A stretch of 64,000 nt of DNA, from assembly GCF_004027225.2 (NCBI RefSeq), contig NC_044288.2, forward strand, positions 16,440,744-16,504,743. The letters run 5' to 3'. The position numbers were made by a program, and so were the translations under genes. The first letter of the stretch is position 1, and every line of letters starts with the position of its first letter. The stretch is from Strigops habroptila. Its lineage: Eukaryota > Chordata > Aves > Psittaciformes > Psittacidae. A model generated the notes under the pieces. The model was given only the letters and a program-made list of their open reading frames with translations, searched no databases and was not told the DNA's origin. Shown here piece after piece: positions 15,401 to 27,353 of the stretch.

Positions 15401-18400
15401 GTAAAGTAACATCTATTAGAGGGAACGATTTAAGTTACATTTAAAAATTATGGGGGAGGTGGTTGATGGGAGTGTTTCCTCTGTGATTCAATTTGTGTTG
15501 GTTACTAAAGATGTTCCTGCGACCTTTAATGAGTGCTCAGGTTTAACCAATCCTCAGAAAGGGAAAAAGTCTGACCAGAGTCTTGGTAGGCCAGTTAGCC
15601 TGATGTCTGCCAGGCCAGGAGGATGGAAAAGCTGATACAGCATTGAGTGCCTAATGAATTCAATGGTAAGAATATAAACAATACTAGATGACAAGTTTTT
15701 AGGTACAATAACTCATCAACCCTAATCTAGGAGCTTTTGCTAAGATAATACATTTGGTTAATGTAAGCAACTGCATTGAAATAATTTGTTTAGGGGCTTG
15801 TAAATCTTTTTGATTCAATACTGAAAGCATTGTCATAATTAGAAATTCCCTGTGCAGCTCTGTACAGTGTTTCTGAACCCATCGGGGGCAGGCTGAGAAA
15901 CATGGAACCGAGCAGGCTCTGGAAGTAGCTGCCAGGAGAGTCACTGCACTACAGGGAGCCAGAACTGGGTGTTCAGCATCTCTAGCTGTAATTTGGCACA
16001 AGGTGTAGAAGGGCTAGTAGAGTGTTTTGTAGCTGCCAGAAATTATGTTGTAAGTTTGGGGGACAATAAGGTGTTTATACAGAAGAGCTTGGATTGCTCA
16101 TTGAGCAAACACTGTGAAAGCCAATGGGAGTGCAGGTTATTCCTATGGAACATCATCATTCTGGGTGAGGGAGCCCTGAATATCACCTTCCTGTTTATTT
16201 TTGTGTGCTAAGACAGGGCGCCCTAACATCCTGGCAGGTTTTCCCATGCTTTGAAGTCCCCAGTAAAGGACAATCCAGCCTTTTCCTCACTTTCCATTTG
16301 AAAAGTTTCTCGTAACAGCCTTGCTTGACCAAACAAAGGTTTGCATCTTTCCAATATCCAGTTTTTTACATACTGGAAGGCTGTGATCTCTTTAGTCCTC
16401 TTCTGGCTTAAACAAACACAGCCTCTCCTTGCAGCTTCTGTTTTCCAAAATTACTATTCTTGGTCTGCTCTGGACTGTGTCCCACTTGCTTACACATTTT
16501 TAGAGCTGGTAACGTGGTTTTTAGCAGCATTGCAGCCGAGGCCTTGCTGACACCAGCAGAAGAGAGTAACATATTTTGTGTTTTATAGAAAATTTCTCAG
16601 GAAATAAGATTTTACTTGTTTTGCAAAAATAACTTTAATATTTGTGATGTTTGCGATTTGCCCTTTCATCCCTGAGTCCTTATGCTGATTGCTTTTCACA
16701 TACTTTATTTCTTCCTCCTGCAGTCCTGCTTCGCATTAGTCTTTATTTAATTGCACCTTCTAACCACATATCTGCAGTCCCTCACAGTCTTGTTATCTAC
16801 CCATTTCTGCAAGAGTATTTGCTGTTCTGCTTCCAGAAATGTAAATTCAAATACAGACTAAAATAGACTCCTGCAGGATGTCACTGGAAATGCCTCCTCA
16901 GTTTGCCAGAAGACCATTAATACCTGTGTTTTTGAGAATAATTTTCAGTCGGTTGTAAGCATTTTACTCTTGGGCTGTTATTATCATAGCCTGCTCCTTA
17001 GAGTATCATGCAGGACATGAAAGGTTCAGCACTTTTTACTTCAAATGTTTCCTCTGCCATGGGCATTGCTGTCAAGTAATTGGAATTTCCTGCTTGTTTG
17101 CATGTTACTAATTGTGTCATCTTACTTCCAAGAGCTCCCGGCTGTCTCTGGAGAGCCTGCTTATTCATTAGGCCTTTTATCCTGTCAAAGACCATTAGAG
17201 TGATTTGATAGGATTTATCCTTCCTGAAATATACTGGCAGCTTTTGACTTACTTTGTTTTCCATCCTTACAAATGACCTCTATAATAATCGTCCCAGAGT
17301 CTTTCCAGAGGCCAAAGTGAGTCTTGAGCATGGCTCTGTGGGATGCTGATGGCGTGGGGGGAGCAGCAACAGCTTCAGCTGCAGCACCATGAGCCTGGAA
17401 GGGGGAAAACCACGTGTAGTGTTAAACATCCCTGCTCTGAAAAGAGTGCTGAAAAATTGGAAGAGACATAGAAAAGCAGTGTACCTATTTTGGGACTGGA
17501 ACAGAAGCCTTGGACAGGCTTCAAAGGAGAAGAAGAACATGCTGTATGTTGTCTTCAGCCCCAGGGGAAAATCAGCATGAGAGAGGGGAGTGGAAAGCTG
17601 ATGTTGCACAAGTATATCAAGAGATGCCCACAGCTGCTCAGTGCTGTGCTGCAGCCATGCTCTCTTCCAGCCTCCCTGGAAAATGCCGATAGCCAAAGCC
17701 TGAGATGCATGGGCCTGGTTCAGGGAGGCTGGGAAGTGCTCTGGGCAGACTGGTGCTACAGCAGCCCTCCATCACTTGTGCTCTGAGCATTGGCCTGTGT
17801 GAGGGCTGCTCCACAGGGAGCTGTGCTTCGCTGCAGGGTGGGGAGCCGGGAGGGTCAGGGGGGCGTGGAGGAGCATGGAGGCAGGAGGTGTATTGGAGAG
17901 GCAGCTATGCTGGCCCTATGGGGAGAGATCAGGAACTTGGCATCCTGTGCCCTGGGTGCAAATGGTCTCACTGTTCCTTGTGTCTGTGAACTGGTGAGAA
18001 GCATTTGGTGGGGACAGCAGCAGCCTTGGCTGGGGGAGCAGGGGCTGAAGCAGTGAGGTCATCTACAAATTTAAAAAGCGGCAATCTCTGAAGTGTAATG
18101 TTGTTTTTTCCCTCTGTGATGGTGTTGATAGTGGTGGTGAACAGATTAAGTGTGAACATGGAGCTCCTCAGGCAGAAGCTTGGCTTTGTATTAAGAAGTA
18201 ATTTTATTCTGGCCGTACACAGAGGTTACGGAAGATGCCGTGGGTACAATAGAAACTTACTCCCTTGAGATCACTGCCTTCACTACTTCTTTCTGATAAA
18301 CAGGAAGGGAGGTGGTTGGCCCAGAATAACAAAGACTTCGATGAACCTGACACATCTACTTTAAAAAGTCCATTGGGTGTATTATACAGATACCACTGTT

Positions 18401-21075
18401 GCTGGCTGTGGAAATCAGGGACACAGAGATATGCAAGCTGGGGTGTTTACTCTTCTCTAGGCACCTGAATTGGTTAGTGTCATGCTGGAGCCAGATGGGC
18501 TTTTGGTCTGCCATGACATGGCTTGTGTTTGTCAGGAGTATCATTGCTCTTGTTGCTGCTGAAGATGCAGGTTCCTGTTAACTGCCCATCAAACCTGGGA
18601 GACGTGGCAGAAACAGAGGAGGACATGTAGAGATGTATGGGAGTATTACAGGGGTGTTCCCACTCTCCCTTAACTGCCTTTGCCTAAGGCCTTGTCTCTT
18701 CCCCTCATACCAGTCCTAAAATATCTTTTTTTTGCTCCTGTGCTGCAGGAAAGTGGGAGTGCCCGTGGCATCAGTGTGATGTGTGTGGTAAGGAAGCAGC
18801 TTCCTTTTGCGAGATGTGCCCCAGGTCTTTCTGCAAGCAGCACCGGGAAGGTATGCTCTTCATCTCCAAGCTCGATGGACGTTTAAGTTGCACAGAGCAC
18901 GATCCCTGTGGTCCTAATCCTCTAGAGCCAGGAGAAATTCGTGAGTTTGTGCCTCCCATAGAAGACTTGACTAACGATGAGGACACCCAGCCACCGGAGC
19001 AGCCGCCTGCAGACACAGACCTGAGCGTTCAGCCTCTGGACAGCTTACCTCAGTCTGTGGCCCTCAGACTGCAGTCACCAGAAAAGCCCCCCGCTACCTT
19101 AGCGCTGAGGCTGCCGTCGTCAGACAAACCCCCCACCACCCTTGCCCTGAGGTTGCAGCCATCAAACAAGCCCCCCACCACGCTGGCCCTCAGGCTGCCT
19201 CCACCAGACAAACCACCCGCTGCCCTGGCGCTGAGACTGCCGCCATCAAATAAACCCCCTACCACGTTGTCACTGAGGCTGAAGCCGTCCAACAAACCCC
19301 CCACAACCCTCTCACTCCGGCTACAGCCTTCAGACAAACCTCCCACCACCCTGTCACTCCGCCTGCAGCCGGCAGACAAGCCCCAGGCTGCCCTGTCCCT
19401 GAGGCTGCAGTCAGAGAAGCAGCCCATCATCTTAGCACTGAAGCCTCAGCAGCCCGACAAACCTCCCACCAATGCGGTGCTCTGGCCGCTGGATGAGACC
19501 TCCAGTGATGCCTCACAGCCTCATCTGCCCAGCAGATCTCCAGAATCGCCTCAGTCGTCAGATGAGTCGCTGGTTACTGCTGGTGCCCTGCAGCTCCAGT
19601 TGTCAGATGAGCCTCCTGCCACCCCTGGGGTCTTGGCGTTACCGGACAAGTCTCTCCTTGACACCAGGACCCAGCAGCCCAAGCTGCTGGATGAGTTCCC
19701 AGCGAAATGCCTGCATCCTCAACTGTCAGACAGACATCTCACCGCGGCAGGGACCCTGCAGTCCCAGCCGGTGGGTGAGCCTCCTGTGGCTGATCAGCTT
19801 CAGCTATTGGACAAAGCATCTGCCCAGACTCTGCAGACTCAGTCTGTAGGAAAGGCTCCCAGCTCTGTGGTGTCGCAGGTCCCAGCATTGGAGATGGCTC
19901 CTGCTCCTGGGGTGCTGTGGCCTCTGCCCATTGAAAAAGTCCCTGGCTCTGTGGTCTCACGGATCCTGCCCATGGAGAAGGCTTCTGGACTGGCTGTTCC
20001 ACGGCCCCTGCCTACGGAGGCTTCCTTCTCTGGGGTAGTGCGGGTCCCAGTCACGGAGAAGGCTCCGAGCCCTGGGGCATCCCGTCCGCTGCCTCCAGAG
20101 AAGGCTCCTGCCTTGGGTATGCCACGGATCCTGCCCACAGAGAAGGCTCCCAGCTTAGGGGCACCATGGCCCCTGCCTCTGGAGAAGGCTGCTGGCTCCC
20201 GGTCACTGCACCTCCTGCCCATAGAGAAGGCTCTCAGCTCGGGGGCCCTGCGCATCCCACTCGCACAGAAGGCACTCGCCCCCGGGGTGCTGCGGCCGCT
20301 GCCTCTGGACAAGGCTGCCGACACCGGGGCCCTGCGGGTCCTGCCTCCAGAGAAGGCTCTCAGCTCCGGGGTGGCTCGGCCTCAGCTCTTGGAGAGGCCT
20401 CTCACTCTTACAGCCCCGTGGCCCCAGGCGTCAGACAAGCTGGCTGCTGCCGTGGCTCCTCGACCTCAAGCCTTGGATAAGCCTCTGGCCGTGTCAGCTC
20501 CAAGGTTGTTGCTGTCAGAGAAGGCGCTGCGGCCCGTTGACCAGAACGCTCAGCCAAAGGAGAGAGGAGCCCCGGCCGTGGAGCTGAGTCCCCAGCAGAA
20601 GGAGAGGACTATGTTAGCTGGCGAGCAAATCTCTTGGTCTGCTGGGAAGGCAGTGATGCATGTCGGACAGGTACCTTGGCCTACGGAGAAACTACAGATG
20701 CATGAGCAAACCCACTGGCCCACTGCAAAAGCCCTGATGCCTGCAGAGCAGCCCCCCAGGACAGCAGAGAAGCTATCAGAGCCAACCCTTCAACCCAGCT
20801 GGGAAGTGGCCTCAGCCCCAGCAGAGCAAACCCCTTGGACATCAGAGAGATTGTGTGTGTTTGAGCAGACCCCTCGGCCAGCCAGGGAAGCGCCGGTGCC
20901 CCCGGAGCAGATGCAGTGGCTTGTCACGAACATTCAGACTATTGACCAGATTACTTGGCTGAGTGGAAAATCACAGACTCCTCGGGGGCAGGACCCTTTG
21001 CCTGAACAAAACACAGCGCTAGCCCGTAACCAGGATTCTGTCTGTCGTGAGTTGGCCGACTCAGAGCCAAAGTGA
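494..21075 (+). CDS. NSD1: NSD1, histone H3K36 methyltransferase (3' part; 13 coding exons, final stop included)
   Basis: Nuclear enzyme that mono- and dimethylates histone H3 lysine 36. Coding exons: 494-637, 1065-1188, 1752-1952, 3348-3527, 3854-4010, 4306-4511, 5046-5158, 7743-8012, 9346-9462, 10820-10961, 11413-11519, 14618-14822, 18749-21075; all junctions are GT-AG and phases agree, giving 1430 codons plus stop. The 5' end, including the first PWWP and the large early exon, lies left of the window. Visible domains in order: PHD1 ([15 protein letters not shown]), PHD2 ([14 protein letters not shown]), PHD3 ([14 protein letters not shown]), second PWWP ([14 protein letters not shown]), AWS ([12 protein letters not shown]), SET with the NHCCQPNC cofactor motif and ELTFNYN, post-SET ([13 protein letters not shown]) and a C5HCH PHD ([16 protein letters not shown]). 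The last exon is about 200 residues longer than the human one as I remember it, because of a tandem repeat. Identity is very secure; NSD2 and NSD3 lack this C-terminal tail. Confidence 0.97.
707..741. repeat. Perfect 17-bp inverted repeat around one central base
   Basis: TACCTGGGCTTATCTGG at 707-723 is followed by a single T and then its exact reverse complement at 725-741. The palindrome begins 69 bases after the end of the NSD1 exon at 494-637, so it is in the intron. Each arm contains a GATA-factor motif (CTTATCT and AGATAAG), facing one another. In RNA it would form a very stable hairpin with almost no loop. Confidence 0.95.
1953..3347. other. NSD1: NSD1 intron between PHD2 and the C5HCH linker exon
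   Basis: AT-rich intron of 1.4 kb. No coding potential with splice support and no repeat family that I recognise. The same holds for the shorter introns at 638-1064, 1189-1751 and 4512-5045. Confidence 0.6.
5159..7742. other. NSD1: NSD1 intron before the AWS exon
   Basis: A 2.6-kb intron. Several short open frames are present but none has conserved sequence or acceptor/donor pairs that would fit the flanking phase. I recognise no repeat. Confidence 0.6.
8013..10819. other. NSD1: Two NSD1 introns around the first SET exon
   Basis: The introns 8013-9345 and 9463-10819 flank the 117-base exon at 9346-9462. Both are AT-rich single-copy-looking DNA without a feature I can name. Confidence 0.6.
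11520..14617. other. NSD1: NSD1 intron between the post-SET and last PHD exons
   Basis: A 3.1-kb intron. It holds a T-rich tract at 12726-12753 and otherwise AT-rich sequence with no recognisable gene or interspersed repeat. Confidence 0.6.
15540..15640 (+). repeat. Decayed CR1-type LINE fragment (reverse transcriptase region)
   Basis: In the intron 14823-18748 one + strand frame reads [19 protein letters not shown], which resembles the stretch KKGKKEDPGNYRPVSLTSV found in CR1 reverse transcriptases. Similarity fades on both sides, so this is a short old remnant of a LINE pol region rather than the common 3' end. The rest of this 3.9-kb intron holds nothing else I can identify. Confidence 0.5.
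19063..20547 (+). repeat. In-frame 42-bp tandem repeat in the last NSD1 exon (about 35 units of 14 residues)
   Basis: The coding sequence is built from degenerate 12- to 15-residue units, mostly 14, of the form [14 protein letters not shown] in the first ten copies (19063-19479) and RPLPxEKAPSxGxP in later ones (about 19920-20400). Copies 1-8 are the most alike and look recently amplified; later ones have drifted. The unit length of 42 bases keeps the frame. Human NSD1 has a shorter, more degenerate series of the same kind (PRPQxSDKP type, from memory). No cysteines or structured motifs are present, so it is probably a disordered proline- and leucine-rich tail. Confidence 0.9.
20623..20990 (+). 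repeat. Second in-frame repeat, EQxxW units, NSD1 C-terminus
   Basis: Downstream of the 14-residue series the reading frame switches to units of about 13-15 residues starting EQ ([72 protein letters not shown]). Spaced tryptophans and a lysine or arginine near position 9 are the conserved points. The human tail has a similar EQ..W series from memory, so the pattern is ancestral. Confidence 0.75.
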
Positions 21076-21309
21076 GGTTGGTGAATATGGGAGGCAGGTT
21101 TCAGTCTTTCAATGTTTAGGGAGGGGGAATCTTTATTTTGGTCTTTTTTTTTATTCACTTCCCTGAGCCCAGCCCCTAACCCATGCACATCCCATCCATA
21201 TTCTCTCGTGACATGAGCAAGGACGTTCTCTTAAGTCTGAGTGTGGCCCAGCCAAAGGGAGAGAGCATCCGTGATCTTTTTCTCTTCCTTTTACAAATGG
21301 TAAAGCTGA

Positions 21310-21315
21310 AATAAA
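21310..21315 (+). terminator. AATAAA, proximal NSD1 polyadenylation signal
   Basis: A canonical hexamer 235 bases past the NSD1 stop codon; it would give a short 3' UTR. Confidence 0.5.
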
Positions 21316-23408
21316 GAGTCCACTCTGGGTAAAAATCTCTAATTCCATTGAAATGGTCACATTACTGATCCAGCGTGTTCAAGCTCCAGGTCTGATTCAC
21401 AGGCGGGTTCCTAGGTACAGCCAGGGGCCTTGCTCTTCTTATTGTATTTAGAGTCAGGCTGCCCTGGGACCGGAGCTGTTTCGGGATCAGGCGGTGAGCA
21501 GTCAGGTGTATGCCCTTGCTGGATTCTGTAGCAGCAGGGAAGGGGTTTATCCATCGTCTGCCCAAGTCTCTGTCCCTGCAGGGTGTTGCTTTGCGAGGTT
21601 TGTCCGTATGTTCACTAGGACGTGCTGCATGTGTGGTTCACTGAAGGACAGTTGTCATCTCCAGTGGAGCTGGGAGAGGAGCCCGCTGCACTCAGTGCAG
21701 TTTTCTCCAGCAATAGCCAATACGCATTCAGGCTCCTTTGTACACAGCTGCAACTGGCCAGGCCTGAGAAATGGAGAATCTGAAGGAGGTCAGGGAAAAG
21801 AGAGATCTTGGAAGAAGTCATCTGGCAGTTTCTTCATCCTTGTGTCTTAACCCATTAACACAGGACATGCGGAGTGTTTCTTGCACTCAAAAACATTGTG
21901 ACCTATAAAGCAGCAATAGCAGAGTAGGGCAGAGTGGGTTTCCCCAAGGTGCTAAGCACCACCCTGGCAGGGTGGTGGTGCTCCCTTTCAGATTTCCATC
22001 CAGTCTCTTCTTGACTTGTGTCGTCACCGTGAGCCAGCAGACTGAGCAGTCTTTTCTCCCCTTGCCTCAGACGTGTTCAGGACGTGTTCACATCGTACCT
22101 GGTCTTCGCAGCAGCAGGACGTGCTGCTGAGCTGCAAGTGAAGCCTGTACCGTTCGCTACACAGCGCGGAGGCAAGGGTGCTGTAGCTGTATCAGGACCC
22201 ATCTCGACACCATCCCCTTGGGTAGCTTCTGGTTTAACTCTTCTACAACCAAAGGAGACTTGAATTAACTGGACTGTGTTGGTGTGCATGTGTGTGTGTG
22301 CGCGTGTGTGTCTTTCCAACTTAATAGTAGTTCTCACACTGGAACAGGGTGGGCTCCAGCAGCTGGCTGGCTTTCTTCTTTCCTCTTCTCCCTTTTCCAG
22401 TTAAGGAGATGCTTAGTACCTGGTGGTCGTCAGGCTGGTGTCCAGACTAGGACTGCTGAAAACCATTCACTCAAGTGTTGAGGCAGAAGTTCACTTGGCC
22501 GTGGTACTCATGGGGCAAGCAGTAGAGTCCCAGGGACTTGCAGAATGGCACCTTGCAACCTCCAGCACCCGCGCAGGCAGGAGGAGAACGGGCCTGGCCT
22601 CCCTGGTGGCACTGCTTGGGCTGGATGGGGCCGGTGTCCTGCCGAGGAAGCGCTGCTGACCAGCACACTCTCCCACTCTCACAACGCATTACCTCTGTGG
22701 CTTGCCTGAGCTCTGCCTATCGAGGTGCCGCAGCTTTGGATGTCCGTGCCCACCACCAGACCCTTGTGCAGCTCCAGTGTATCCTTCTCCTTCCAGGCCG
22801 ATCTGCGGGTCCCTCTGTGGAAGAAGGAGCGTTTAGCTCCAGGCTGACCCTCTCCCTCTGACATGGAAGCAGGTCTTTGTTCCCACCTGGCTTGCGAGTG
22901 CCTGCTGCTTCCAGAGCAGATGGTCACAAGCTTTATGGTTTACTATGAAGGGAGGCAGACACTTGTACCGAGACAAATCCCAATCCATTCTCCTTTCCTG
23001 ATGTATGCACCCCCAGACAAATGTCCTGCTGTTAAAGCCCGGGTGTGCTGGGCACGAGGACATTGCCAGTGCTATGGTGCATCTCTTCTCTAGTCCAAAT
23101 CATTTCAGATCCTTTGTAGAATAGCTAGCGACTTCAAAAAGCTTTATGGCTTATGGAAACTTACTGTTTAATGTGTTTTTTTCCGGGAAGACTGGCAGGT
23201 CAGTTCCTGCTTGCTGCTGAAACTGGGGAAATGCAAGCAGCTTGTGTTTCTGCGTGACTCCTGCACAAAGGGAATCAGGACAACTCCTCAGAGAGAGAAG
23301 ATAATCTAAGGGCATTCATTAACTTTTTTTAAACAAAATTTAAAAAGGAAAAAAAAAAAGAGGCAATGACGTTCAGTATATTAAGTATTTATCATGTGTA
23401 AGAAGGAA

Positions 23409-23414
23409 AATAAA
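23409..23414 (+). terminator. AATAAA, candidate NSD1 polyadenylation signal
   Basis: A canonical hexamer inside the putative 3' UTR, in locally AT-rich sequence. Confidence 0.4.
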
Positions 23415-23598
23415 TCTTGAATTTACATTTATAGGCCTTCCCATGAGCTGGACTTAGTCATGTAGATTGTGTAAGTAGGGTTACCTCCGTGCCAGCCACC
23501 CAGCCAGCTACAGCTGTAACCAGAAAGGTGTCTGCGCTGCTCTGTCCACCTCCGCTTCGCATTGTCACGTGTTCACTAGTTACTTGTTTCATGAAAAA

Positions 23599-23604
23599 AA
23601 TAAA
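23599..23604 (+). terminator. AATAAA, candidate NSD1 polyadenylation signal
   Basis: A second mid-UTR hexamer followed by T-rich sequence. Together with the signal at 23409 it marks a likely intermediate cleavage zone. Confidence 0.45.
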
Positions 23605-26600
23605 CTGTGAATATTTTTGGTGCAGGCTTTTTTAAATCTGTAAAATGCAGAAGTTCTCAGTTCTCTTCAGTGCAGGTTTGAAAAAATCACTTCTGTAAAT
23701 GGTGTGCTCACTGTAGGGTGAGGTTCATGGCAGCAGCAGCCTTTCACGCAGCAGGCTCTTCCCCAAAAGCTTGTTTTGAACAGTGAATGTGGATTGAACT
23801 GTTGCATGGCATTTCAAACCCACAGCCTTATTCCTCGCATCTGACTGTACCCCACCTTTCTTCTTGTCTCCCTTCTTGCCTTTTCCATGAGGATCCAGGT
23901 TTCTGGCTTTTGCTACTTTTCAGCTGCTGTAGGAAAGTTGACTTCAGCATAGCTGGGAGGCTGCTCAGTAAAATTGGCATTTGGAAACATCATTGCAGGA
24001 GGAAGCCAGGGAGCTGCTTTTCCCTCCTCGCCCTTGTTGGGCCCCTGGGTGATGCTCTGTCAGATCAGGAGGTGCATGCAGGGCTTGCAGGAGTAGTGGT
24101 GCTGTTAAGAGTGACTGGCTGTGCTGGGTCACCTCAACAAGACCAGCAGAGCCTGACCGGGTGTGGAGGTAGGTCCCAGCAGCCCTGCCCTGCCCTGCCC
24201 AGCCTGCCTTGAGCAGCAGGGAGCGTGAGCCGAGATACAGATCTGGGCAACAAAACCCTCACAAAGCAAATGTGGGCTTCTGCAGCACTTGAGGTGATTC
24301 ATGCCGTTGGTGGCTCCTTGGAGGAGGGCGATGTCTGTACTGAAGTAGTTGGGTTCATTTCTGCAGTTTGTTGCCTTCAGAGTTGAGCCGGTTTGAATCA
24401 CGGGGGTTTTAAGGTAGAAGAATGCAGCAGACTGACACATACCCCTGGCAGATTGCTCCTGCAGGAGAGGAACTGCTGCAGCACTGCTCCAGCCTCCCTG
24501 AGCCTTTGCCCTGGGCTGGGCCAGCTTTGCTACAGCTTCATGGCCAAGGCTGTGGTGGTTTTCTGCTGCATTGAAGGGATCTGATCACTTGGCCACTAAC
24601 AGTCAGCGGTAATTGCACCTGAGGTGGGTGAGGTGACTCTGGTGTTGATTCACTGTTATGGAGAGTTGTGGAAGTAGAATCAAGGGTGTCTGTTTCTGCT
24701 CAGAGCTGTGTCTCTTTCCCTGCTGTCCCAGGAAGGCTCAAGGGAACTTCCCAGGCTCTTCAGCTCATTCCTACTTTAGAACCGGCTCCCCCTTCGCAGT
24801 TCTGAAGGGGATGAAGGGTTTGCTCCGCTGGTCAACATCCCTGCTGTCAGGATAGCCTGGCTGCCCCTGCTCCGAGCAGAGGGCTGGGGTCACTAGCTGT
24901 AGCCCCCATCCCACAGTGGGACCCATGCTGGTGGTGGATTTCCACAGTGGGCAGGAGAATCCCAGCTAACACTTGGAGATGGAGGAGTGCCTCTGCCAGC
25001 CAGGGCTCTGGTGGATCTAGCAGAAAAGTGAGCACTGTAAGGGATAATCCCCCCACGCACATCTTCAGATACCAACTAGCTCGTGGTAACTTGCTTTATT
25101 GCTGTTCTCAAGTTAAAACTCTATTTAACAAAAAAAAAATCACAAGAACCAGATTCACTTCAATGCACAAGGTACCCGGGTGGTACCGCGGGAGCAGGCG
25201 TTATAATTCAGGGTCAGACCCCCTACAGGCAGAGGCTTCGCTTTGAAGGTGTGGCTGTGAAATACCAGAGATGAGATGGTTGAATCTAAAGAACAGAACT
25301 TACTAAGGTGGGATGATGTGGACTGAGGGTGCTAGAAGAGCTTCAGCTCAGTTTCACAATAAAAAAGGAAGAAAAAGCAGCCCTAACCCTGGTGCATCTC
25401 AGCAGAGGTTTAACCTGAGCACGCTGTGGATGTGCACTGCTCCTCCCTGGCACCAGAGCCAGCGTTGTGACAGGGCAGGGGGAGTTTGTTTCAGAAACCT
25501 CAGACCTTCAAGACCTTCCATTTATTTTTAATTTCAGCCTTAACTTCTGATTTTGCTTGGTGTTTGGAATAACCATAATTGTAACCTGCTTGTAATGTGC
25601 TTTGCCCTAAATTACTGATGAGGCTTTTCAGCCTTTGCCAGCCAGTGAGTGTTAAAGCAAAGTGGTAAACCGTGCAGCTATTCTGAGAGTACAGAGGGGG
25701 CCTGGGCTTTGTGCTAACTCCTCCCCTGCAATAGTGGTAACGCCAGTGGCAGCATTTGCAGCCAAGGCTGTGCCTCTTGCAGCAGCACAGCCAGGCTGAC
25801 GGGCACTCGGGGCTCGCAGGGCCTGGGAGATGGGATGCTGGAGCTTGGGGACTGCTCTGCCTCTTGCCTGGCTTCAGCGGGAGTCTCACCTGGATGCAGC
25901 AGTGCCCTCGCTTAGTAGGAGCTGGGAAAAGGCAAGATTTCCACTCCAGGTCCTCTGAAAGCGATGTGAGCAAAGTCCAGTGCAGGGGGACAGCGTGCCC
26001 AAGCGTGGGCTGGAGCAGTGATGATGATGGACAGCCCCTACAGCACTGAATCTACCTCCTAGGGAAATCTGAGAAATGGGTGTTGCTATGTCCTATTTCA
26101 AGGTAAAGTTTTAATCAGTTTGCCCTTGGCGAAGCACTTGGGCTATTGTGGTGCTATTGTAAACCATCGGCAGCTCAGCACGGTAGGGCTGAACTCGGCT
26201 CCAAGCCCCCAGTGTGGAGGTTTCTTCACCAGCTGAATCCCATCCCAAGAGCTGGGGCTGGGCTTCAGTGTATGTGATAGAAACAGGATGAGGCATGACT
26301 CGGTTCCTTCAATTCATGATGGTTTTGAGACTCAAACCAGTGTGCCAGTGGGCCCCATGGGCAGAGGGAGCGAGTGGAGCCACATGAAGCAAGGCAGGCA
26401 TCCGCTAACTGCATGTTCTTTGTGTCCGTTTGGTACTGAGCTGGTTTCAGTTTTTATTTGGTTTTTTTTTTTCTTTCTGATGTTTCCAAGTTGTTGACTT
26501 CAAGGAACTGGGTTTTGTGTATTTTTTTTTAGACACTGGGAACTTGTTAAAAAGCAAAGCAGCAGCACCGGGAAGCTCGAGGTGGAGCATGGCTGGTGCT

Positions 26601-27347
26601 GAGGATGGGAGAAGGTCAGATATGTTGGCAGGGAGCAGGCAGGGAACAGCTCTCCCTCCGATGGGCAGGAGAAGCTTTTCAGTAGCAGCCCTCCTGGCCC
26701 TGCTTAACTGCGGTGCCAAGTTCACCGCCCCACCAGCCTGCTCGCCTCGAGACACTGACCGTGTCGGATACCGCGCCTGGCTTTGTGTCCCCATCCACCC
26801 TCCGGCGCCATGTGCGCTCGCTGGGCTCCTGGCTGCCGGATATGCTGGGGGGGTCCCAGGGAAGAGGGATGTGGTGGGGGTCACCTGTAGCAGCAGCATA
26901 AGTTGTGCTGAAGCCGTAAGCAGGTTTGCTCAGAGGAGGGGGGAGCCATGGTGTGAGCAGCCCCGCACTGCACTCCTCCCGTTGGAGACGTGCTGCCCAT
27001 GATGTGGCAGCAGGAGGGATTTCACCTGCAGGGTCCCATCCAGAGGGAAAGGCAGCAGGTGTTGGGGTGCCCAGCTTAAGGCAGGGGCCAGCCCTGGCTG
27101 GGACTCATCGGTCGGTTCTAAGCGAGGATGCCAGAGCGGGTGAGAGAGACCTACATATTTCCAGCATGTATATTATTTTTAGAAGAGGGAAGAGGGGAGA
27201 GTGTTGGACCATTGATTACTTTCATTTTGCTCTCCTTAGACTGTTGGCTGTGTATGTGAAACTTATAATGAAAAGAGGGTTGCCCTGCCCAGGTGCTCCC
27301 AGAACATGTACTGTAATTCTTTGTATATAGAAGAAAAATTACTGTAA

Positions 27348-27353
27348 AGTAAA
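27348..27353 (+). terminator. AGTAAA, candidate distal NSD1 polyadenylation signal
   Basis: A variant hexamer embedded in the inverted repeat GTAAAGTTTAACTTTAC (27349-27365) and followed by a GT-rich stretch. It is the last plausible signal before the opposing RAB24 transcript. Confidence 0.4.

Noticed and set aside
15640-15860. Continuation of the LINE fragment downstream
   Set aside because: AT-rich sequence with no further recognisable match to CR1 or any other family, so I limited the call to about 100 bases.
19063-19479. Regular 42-bp repeats resembling a CRISPR-like array at first sight
   Set aside because: They are in frame inside a coding exon of a vertebrate gene with no spacers.
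19050-20324. Long open frames on the minus strand opposite the NSD1 last exon
   Set aside because: They are by-products of the codon-periodic 42-bp repeat; no start context, splice sites or known protein similarity.
22274-22311. TG/CG dinucleotide tract as a possible regulatory Z-DNA element
   Set aside because: Short and imperfect microsatellite in the 3' UTR; nothing supports a role.
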